A stretch of 64,000 nucleotides of DNA from Diphasiastrum complanatum (Eukaryota; Streptophyta; Lycopodiopsida; Lycopodiales; Lycopodiaceae): NCBI GenBank assembly GCA_029204225.1, contig CM055101.1, forward strand, positions 36,011,648-36,075,647, given 5' to 3'. Below are positions 58,326-64,000 of the stretch, in pieces; the stretch's first letter is position 1; every line of letters begins with the position of its first letter. A program made the position numbers and the translations under genes. The notes beneath the pieces are model-generated. The model did no database searches, had not been told where the DNA came from, and saw only the letters and a list, made by a program, of their open reading frames with translations.

Positions 58326-59740
58326 TAGTACTTCAGACCCCTAATAGTTCATTTAGTGTTGGAGGCTAAATGGCAAGGTACCCTTAGGATTAAGGGTATG
58401 TGCCCTTAGATAAGGACAGACAAGTGACTATACCTTAGTTGGAGGTATGGAGTTACGTGACCCTTGGATAAGGAGTACCCTTAGTATTAAGGGTAGCTGT
58501 CTTAGATTAAGGTACTAGTGTCCTTGGTAAAGGGCAGGTAGGTGTCTATGCCTTGGATGGAGGTATGGAACCTAGAGAGGTGTTAGAAAGTCATTGGATA
58601 ATTATTTTTCTAAACCTTGGGCCTCAACCTTGAACCATATCATTTTATTGGTCTAGGACCAAAGTATACTTGCACAACTTGGGCAATGGGACCTAGTAGG
58701 AGGGCGCCCTTCTAAAGTGTCCATTGAGTTCCCAACTCTCACAAGAAAGGCATTCAAAGAGTCCTAGGTTATGGAAGGAGTCTCTTGACAATCCATAAGC
58801 CTATGGAGGCTCTTGGAGATTCTTTAACTCTCCTAGGCTTCTCTCTCTCTCATTGGATGTGCATGGAACTCCATAGTGCATTGGAGGGGTCCATGGGTCA
58901 TCTATATGAGGGTAGTAAGGCGTCCATTGGGAGGGGGAGATCTCTCTTGTTTGCTTTGCTTATGCTCTAGTGTTGCTACTAGTGTGTAGAGTGCTTTCTT
59001 GTGGTAGTATGCTTAAGGTTTGGATCTTGCTTATGGTATGGGACATAAGTAGGGTTTGGATCTTGAGAATGCTATGGAGCGTTGTGGTATACTTGTGAAT
59101 TGTTTATGGTTAGCAAGGGGATGCCAGATAGGTCTTGCTTGGAGCTTGGATCTAGCTATGGTTGGGTGGTGAATACTTGAGACCAGTTTGTTATCTATCT
59201 TTGTGTTTAAAGAGTAGGGACACAGGTGGAGGAGAGATCCTTGGAGGCTTGCAGATCCTTACTTGCAGGTGGAGGCATTCTAGCTTGGAGTTGGGGAGCA
59301 TCTTGAAGCTTGCAGGTTGCTTGGAGGACATTTGGAGGCTCTACCTTAGATTTGGAGGTCATCCTCACCTCTACTTGTAATAGTGGTATCATAACTAGAC
59401 AAAGGATGGTAACATTTTTAACCTTCTTCAAGTTTAATTAAGATCTCCAACTAATTTTTTCTTGGGGAAGATTATAGGCTTTTCTAGTTGTAGGAAGCTT
59501 GTAGTTGAAGTACCCAATGAATCTAGTTCTCTTTGGAAGAGAGTAGTGATGCTTATAGAATTGTTTAGGAGCTGATTTTTTATCATGTTAGAGAAATTTT
59601 AAAGTGGGCTTTGGGTTTTTAAAAGTTCTGAAAAAAGATTTGTAGGATGGGTAGGGGAAGTCTTCCTCTACATACACAAACTTTTTTGGCAAAAAGATTG
59701 ATTCTAGCTATGTGTTTTGATCAAAACTAGAACAATTTTT
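58326..59740 (+). other. Unrecognised insert in the second family A copy
   Basis: It has no counterpart in the first copy. It starts with an imperfect duplication (GTACCCTTAGGATTAAGGGT at about 58377, related unit at about 58467) and is G-rich with GGAGG words at 59200-59360. TGTTGGAGGC near 58358 and a TGGTATCATAACTAG near 59389 could be the start of an LTR and a primer site of another element, but I cannot prove it. Confidence 0.4.
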
Positions 59741-59863
59741 GCGGCGAATAAGCACCTGGTTTTACGAAAGTGAAAGAAGATCCACACTTTTCCAAGTGCC
59801 AAGCGGAACGCCATTATCTGACATGTGTTGTAGTGGGTCCTACAACAGATTAGGGGTGGATAA

Positions 59864-60915
59864 TGTTAGCAGATTCTAGAGAATCCCCCAGATGCCGAGC
59901 CAAGCTGAAAACATAGAGCATCTCTCACCCAAGGCCAAGGAGGTCTCGGAAGGAGGAGAGCAAGAGAAGCTGAGAGCCGAGCATGAGAGCTGAGGATTAC
60001 TAGATAGGATTACATATTGTTTCCATGTGAGCCTACATGGTGAATCCCAGAGAAGGAACGACCATGTAGGAGCTAGTGACATTTCTAGGCAATGTAAATA
60101 AATGTAGACCCCTCTTGAATAAAGTAGAGTGAGCCACCTTTTGATGGTGACCTCTAGTGGAAGAGCTATTTCCACTTGTAATTTCTAAATTAGTGGAATT
60201 GCCACTTAGGCTCCACATGGGCAGCCTTCTTGCTTATTTAAGGGGCCCCCTCTCTTGTGAGGGAACTTTTATTGTATTGTCATTTCTCTTGTATGAATAA
60301 AGAAGATCCTCCACAAGTTATTGGCAATTGAGAAGCTCCTTGTTTATGGCTATTGTCTTGAGTGAAATTCCTATGAATATGCTTTGATTGTTTTGTAATT
60401 TTCAACATCCTGATAAATTAAATAGGCTGAGATTGTGGATCAGATCTTGCATATTCACTAACAATCATGTCCTTGATTGTTTTTGGGCATTTCAAGCATC
60501 AAGTGAGGTGTATTTCTTGATTCTTGGGATGCTAGAATGTTGTTAGGTAGTTAGCTTTCTTGATTCTTGTTTTTGTTGTGTAGATTAATCTTGATGTTGT
60601 ATTATTCCCTGTTTTCTTAGAGTAGTTTAGTAGACAGATTTGTAGATTGCTCTTTGATTCAGAACACTAATTTGTTGAGCAAAGTTTGGTTACATGGCTT
60701 GTAAATGCATGAGCAAGAGTGAATGAAACTATGAACTGACAAACGATCTACCTAGAAATAGTTCTAAATTAGAGGACCTAACTGAAAAGAACTGAGTTCT
60801 GAAAACCGGCAGAAACACCTGGTTTCTAAAGCGGAAACCACCTAAGAAGAAGATGTAACGAAGTATGAAGAAAAAGAAAATCATGTTCACAAATTCTGGC
60901 TAGAATCTGTGAACA
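59864..60915 (+). repeat. Family A 3' LTR, second copy
   Basis: Starts TGTTAGCAGATTC, ends GAATCTGTGAACA, 1052 bp. Recognisably the same LTR as 8249-9352 but more diverged, so the second copy is older or from another subfamily. Confidence 0.9.
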
Positions 60916-61023
60916 CATGTTTCAGAACCTAAAACGATTATTCAAAGATTACCAAATAACGATTTCATCATATTTAATAGTGGAGTTTTATCCACAAGAT
61001 ATTTTGGGTCCAATCCCTTATCT

Positions 61024-61044
61024 CCACGTGGCACCTGCCAGGTG
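61024..61044 (+). promoter_or_regulatory. G-box and paired E-box palindrome
   Basis: CCACGTGG (61024-61031) is a full palindromic G-box. CACCTGCCAGGTG (61032-61044) is two facing E-box halves. They lie about 40-60 bp upstream of a TATAAATA, an arrangement typical of regulated plant promoters. Binding cannot be seen. Confidence 0.5.
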
Positions 61045-61147
61045 GATAATGGTGCATTCCATTAAGGTTGTGCCATCAACAACTATAAATAAATCAATAG
61101 TTTAGTTCATGAATATGTTGAATCAATTCAAATTTTAGGAGTAGTCA

Positions 61148-61193
61148 CTCTTCTTCTTCTTCTTCTTCTTCTTCTTCTTCTTCTTCTTCTTCT

Positions 61194-61280
<87 letters not shown>
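61148..61280. repeat. Compound CTT and CT microsatellite
   Basis: About 16 CTT units followed by about 40 CT units, both uninterrupted, in a probable copia LTR. Confidence 0.95.
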
Positions 61281-61282
<2 letters not shown>

Positions 61283-61675
61283 GCCATAGGTATAGACTCA
61301 TCGTTAATAAGCTATTGCAATTACAGTTTGTTTATGAGCGAAATTTGTAGTAGAATTAGATACGCTATTATCATAGTGCAATCAGAGTAGATAATAGATG
61401 AATTTATCATCATTCAACAATACATATTGCATTTGACAGTTTAACACATGACTTGTCTTGTTCTATTGTTTTATGTTATTCATGCTATTACGATCTGAGT
61501 TCTGATAATTGGCAATGAAACGATACTATCATTTTTTTTGTACTTGTGAATGATAAGAAATTGTATTTATGATAGTATCGAAATAGTTCACTTATTACAT
61601 TAACTATTGTTCTTTCTACAATTGAACTAACATTGTCGAATAGTTATTCGACTCATATACAACCATTTTCCAACA

Positions 61676-61815
61676 TGGTATCAGAGCTCTAACATCAGCT
61701 TTGGTACCTAGTTTGAAGAATTTATTTTTATTGCCAGATTTTCAATATCAAATTTGTCTACTATGGATGTGTCATCTTTGATGACTGCTCTTGAAGGACG
61801 TGCGAGTCTGTGTTC
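61676..61815 (+). mobile_element. Copia internal start (+), truncated
   Basis: It begins with TGGTATCAGAGC, the initiator tRNA-Met site, then about 130 bp of leader with an ATG at 61764 (MDVSSLMTALEGR). At about 61815 it changes to copia sequence on the minus strand. Confidence 0.55.
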
Positions 61816-61829
61816 AAAAAACTGGAAGC

Positions 61830-62542
61830 TCCATTCCTTCGATTCTCTTCCTACAACAACATAGCGATAATTACTCTTGACAGAGTTAAATCTAAATATG
61901 TCATGATAATCATCATCTAGTTTTCGTATGTGGATGCTAGACTCGATAGTAGTGTCGTTACTACGTCTTGATCGTCGATGATTGATCTAACAACGGCCAT
62001 CTGTTGTAGGAGGTTTTTGAACTGGTTATTCTAATTCTGTAGTGAATTACACGTCTATCACGTCGTACAATGTGCTTAGGATATCTAGACTTCTTTTGAT
62101 GTTTAAGTTTCAAGTACATGGCCGATTTGTGTATCTAAAATGTTAAAAACAACTAGCGCAAAGGCTTTGCCATCCTTTAGCTTCCATTTGGAGATAGATG
62201 TGTTGTTTGCTTCATATCTAACCTCGACACATTTGACAATATCATAGAATTCCTTAGCCATTAGAATAATTTTTCTTTTTCAATTTTCACAAATGGAAGT
62301 TAGATCCATCGAGCTTGTCTACAATGAGATAATCCTTGTCTTGGGAATCCATGTGGAACTTAGTCTAAGTGTTAGTAATACCTATCAATGACTTAAGAAA
62401 AAAAAACTAGTGTTATCATCAAAAAAAGAATATTATTATTCTATTTGTTGATAGAATTAGGTTCCAAAGGAACCTTCTAATATCAAGCATTTGAGATCAA
62501 AAATCGCTATCAAATAACTTAAATTAGCTTTGATACCATGTT
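61830..62542 (-). mobile_element. Copia gag relic (-) with primer site
   Basis: On the minus strand a primer site TGGTATCAAAGC (62538-62527) is followed by ATG at about 62353 (MDSQDKDYLIVDKLDGSN), KDGKAFALVVFNILDTQIGH and the later gag helices, with several stops. The same family as the copia gag in RLP intron 5. It ends at about 61830, facing the plus-strand fragment. Confidence 0.75.
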
Positions 62543-62831
62543 GGTATCAGATAAACAAATCAAAGTGTTGAGTTGAATGACTCGATTGATTCTACTTAGT
62601 TCTGATTTCGAAGTCGTCAGAACCGCTAGGGTCGATTACATAGACAACACAAAGTCTAATGACTATTAGTTATGAAAGTGACAGACAGTTTAGAAAAATC
62701 TATAAGAGAGCATAGCATTCACACTGACATAATTTTGAATGCAATAAGACAATGAATTAATTCAGATATATTCCCACAATTTTGAAAAAATTGTGGTCCA
62801 CCAATTTGCGCTTGACACGAAGATGGTGTAC

Positions 62832-63017
62832 ACACCACCGGCCAGTGTGTGCACGACATCTGTCTCGCCACATCAACATGTTTCAACACATGTTGTGCGA
62901 CATGTGTCTAAATTTTTTGTCAGCACACCACCAGCCAGTGTGTGCACAACATCTGTCTCGCTACATCAGCATGTTTCAACACATGCTGCATGACACGTGG
63001 CAAAATTTTTTTCAACC
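62832..63017 (+). repeat. 93-bp imperfect tandem duplication
   Basis: Two 93-bp units, each with CCAGTGTGTGCAC and a palindrome-like CATGTTTCAACACATG. The duplication is in a multiple of three, so ORFs run through it, but composition and context do not support a gene. Confidence 0.8.
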
Positions 63018-63098
63018 ATACTGACATGTGTCTAGCAGAAAGTATGGCCCACATCTGGCCATGCATTGTCACGTTGCAACACGTGCCAATTGGACCAT

Positions 63099-63200
<102 letters not shown>

Positions 63201-63299
63201 CCCCCTTTGTTTGTGTTTGTTGTCTTTCTATGCATGTTGTATGTCTCTGTCTCTGATTTGAACTGCTCTGTCAAAACATTTTCTTTCTTCTGAATGCAG

Positions 63300-64000
63300 A
63301 ATACACATGTGGACCCCGGAAGCAATCCAAACATCCAGGTCGTGGGCGTGGGAGGCCACCATCGAAGGTGAAAAAGATGAATTCGCCAAACATGAAGTTT
63401 CTGGAACTTAGCATCACCGTTTGCTGTGGAGGGGGTGACGTTAACGTTCGCTTGCTACCTTTGCTGCAACAGTTTCTGACAGATAAATGTATAGCTGGGG
63501 TGTGTGCTTTGGAGAGGGGAGGCACACTGCTGCACTTGCCTTTTCAAATGACATGTCGAATCATGGCCACCAGTGCCAAAACCTTGAACTTGCAGATTAA
63601 GCACCAGTTGGGTTGCAAGCACCAGCAGGAGCTCTGGTCATGTGCAAGACACTCACACAGAAGGGTTCGCATACATTCCATGGTATGGTAGGCTACTGTT
63701 TGAAGGATTTCGGAAAGTCTCATTTCCAAGTTGCATTGCACAGTGTTAAAACTGACGATCTCGAGTTTGGGAAAGAGCTTTATGCGAAGCTGGGGTCTTC
63801 TGAAGTGAAGAACAGAGTTTGCTTGACTCCATGCAATGTGTTTGAAAGGGCGTTCATGTACAACCTGTTCTACTTGGGTCAATCTTTCGTAGTTTGTCTG
63901 TTGTCAATCTTAAGAACCGCAAAGTATTTTCCTTCTACGGCTTGGGTTACACCTTCAAAAGATCTTGGTATGGATGTAGAGGAGCGAGCATCATCAGTGT
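63300..64000 (+). pseudogene. HUH-type Rep/transposase-like gene, partial, with a frameshift
   Basis: It is open from a likely splice acceptor (TGCAG|AATACAC, 63295-63299) and runs off the window. An AT-hook-like PGRGRGRPP leads into LELSITVCCGGGDVNVRLLP, then ALERGGTLLHLPFQM, where HUH nucleases of the Rep/replitron kind have H-hydrophobic-H. A frameshift lies at about 63615-63625. In the next frame are MCKTLTQKGSHTFHGM, then GYCLKDFGKSHFQV, with a Tyr in a Y-x-x-K-D context that could be the nicking Tyr, and GKELYAKLG and NRVCLTP. The function would be single-strand nicking and joining in rolling-circle-type transposition. Family placement is from memory of motifs. The frameshift and the Pro in the HUH motif suggest an inactive copy. 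Confidence 0.6.

Larger units (their letters stand above)
56520..60915 (+). mobile_element. Second family A copy, truncated and internally deleted
   Basis: It has the ATCTCRACCG repeats (56530-56710), a different leader repeat (57040-57460), gag (57584 onward), then foreign or unrecognised DNA (58326-59735). The family A 3' tail (59741-59863) and a 3' LTR (59864-60915) follow. Protease, RT, RNase H and integrase are all missing, and the 5' LTR is not seen. The 507-bp LTR element at its left edge probably interrupted it. Confidence 0.82.
60918..61675 (+). repeat. Probable copia 5' LTR (+) with microsatellite
   Basis: The inner end is fixed by the primer site TGGTATCAGAGC at 61676. The outer end is uncertain. 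A TATAAATA box is at 61084-61091. A (CTT/TTC)n tract (61148-61198) and a CT tract (61199-61280) have expanded inside it. Confidence 0.55.

Overview
This looks like a piece of a land-plant nuclear genome. It is AT-rich, with gene islands separated by LTR retrotransposons (Ty1/copia and Ty3/gypsy), long CT/GA microsatellites, a secreted plant-type LRR protein and a multi-exon LRR receptor-like protein whose exons match LRR modules. Many 72/144-bp LRR exons plus an HUH-type replication protein make me lean to a non-flowering plant such as a fern or lycophyte; this is inference and I cannot name the species. Nothing suggests a bacterial, plastid or mitochondrial origin.

Layout: 1-1.3 kb, non-coding with small tandem repeats. 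1362-2558, an intact single-exon secreted LRR gene (+). 3.4-4.7 kb, AT-rich with a 21-bp tandem array. 4.7-6.9 kb, a decayed gypsy pol fragment (+). 7.26-7.54 kb, three 91-bp repeats with a tRNA-Arg-like start. 7.56-25.64 kb, a copia element (-) split by a 15.5-kb gypsy-type element (8249-23719, called family A here). That insertion has long LTRs of about 1.1 kb and a 5-bp target duplication (ACTAT), and it lies in the copia protease active site. 25.7-29.4 kb, decayed gypsy and rearranged copia pieces.

30545-43784 (-) holds one eight-exon LRR receptor-like protein gene. All splice junctions keep one reading frame of about 941 codons. Its 6.9-kb fifth intron carries a copia RNase H remnant and a gag-to-integrase copia element inserted in an older LTR of the same family as the one at 56013-56519.

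46706-52257 is an LTR element with no recognisable pol. 53.6-56.5 kb carries unusual acidic ORFs ending at a polypurine tract and a 507-bp LTR. 56.5-60.9 kb is a second, deleted copy of family A. 60.9-62.55 kb has two copia 5' ends facing each other. After a 93-bp duplication and a long CT tract, the window ends inside a gene (63300 to the edge) that I read as an HUH-type Rep/transposase, possibly replitron-like, with one frameshift and a changed HUH motif.

Only the two LRR genes look like intact host genes. Most of the rest is layered transposon history. The most unusual items are the HUH-type gene at the right edge, the roughly 4.6 kb of extra coding region between integrase and 3' LTR of family A, and the 24-25-bp ATCTCRACCG-core repeat found in several places in both family A copies. 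All calls come from reading the sequence; no database search was run.
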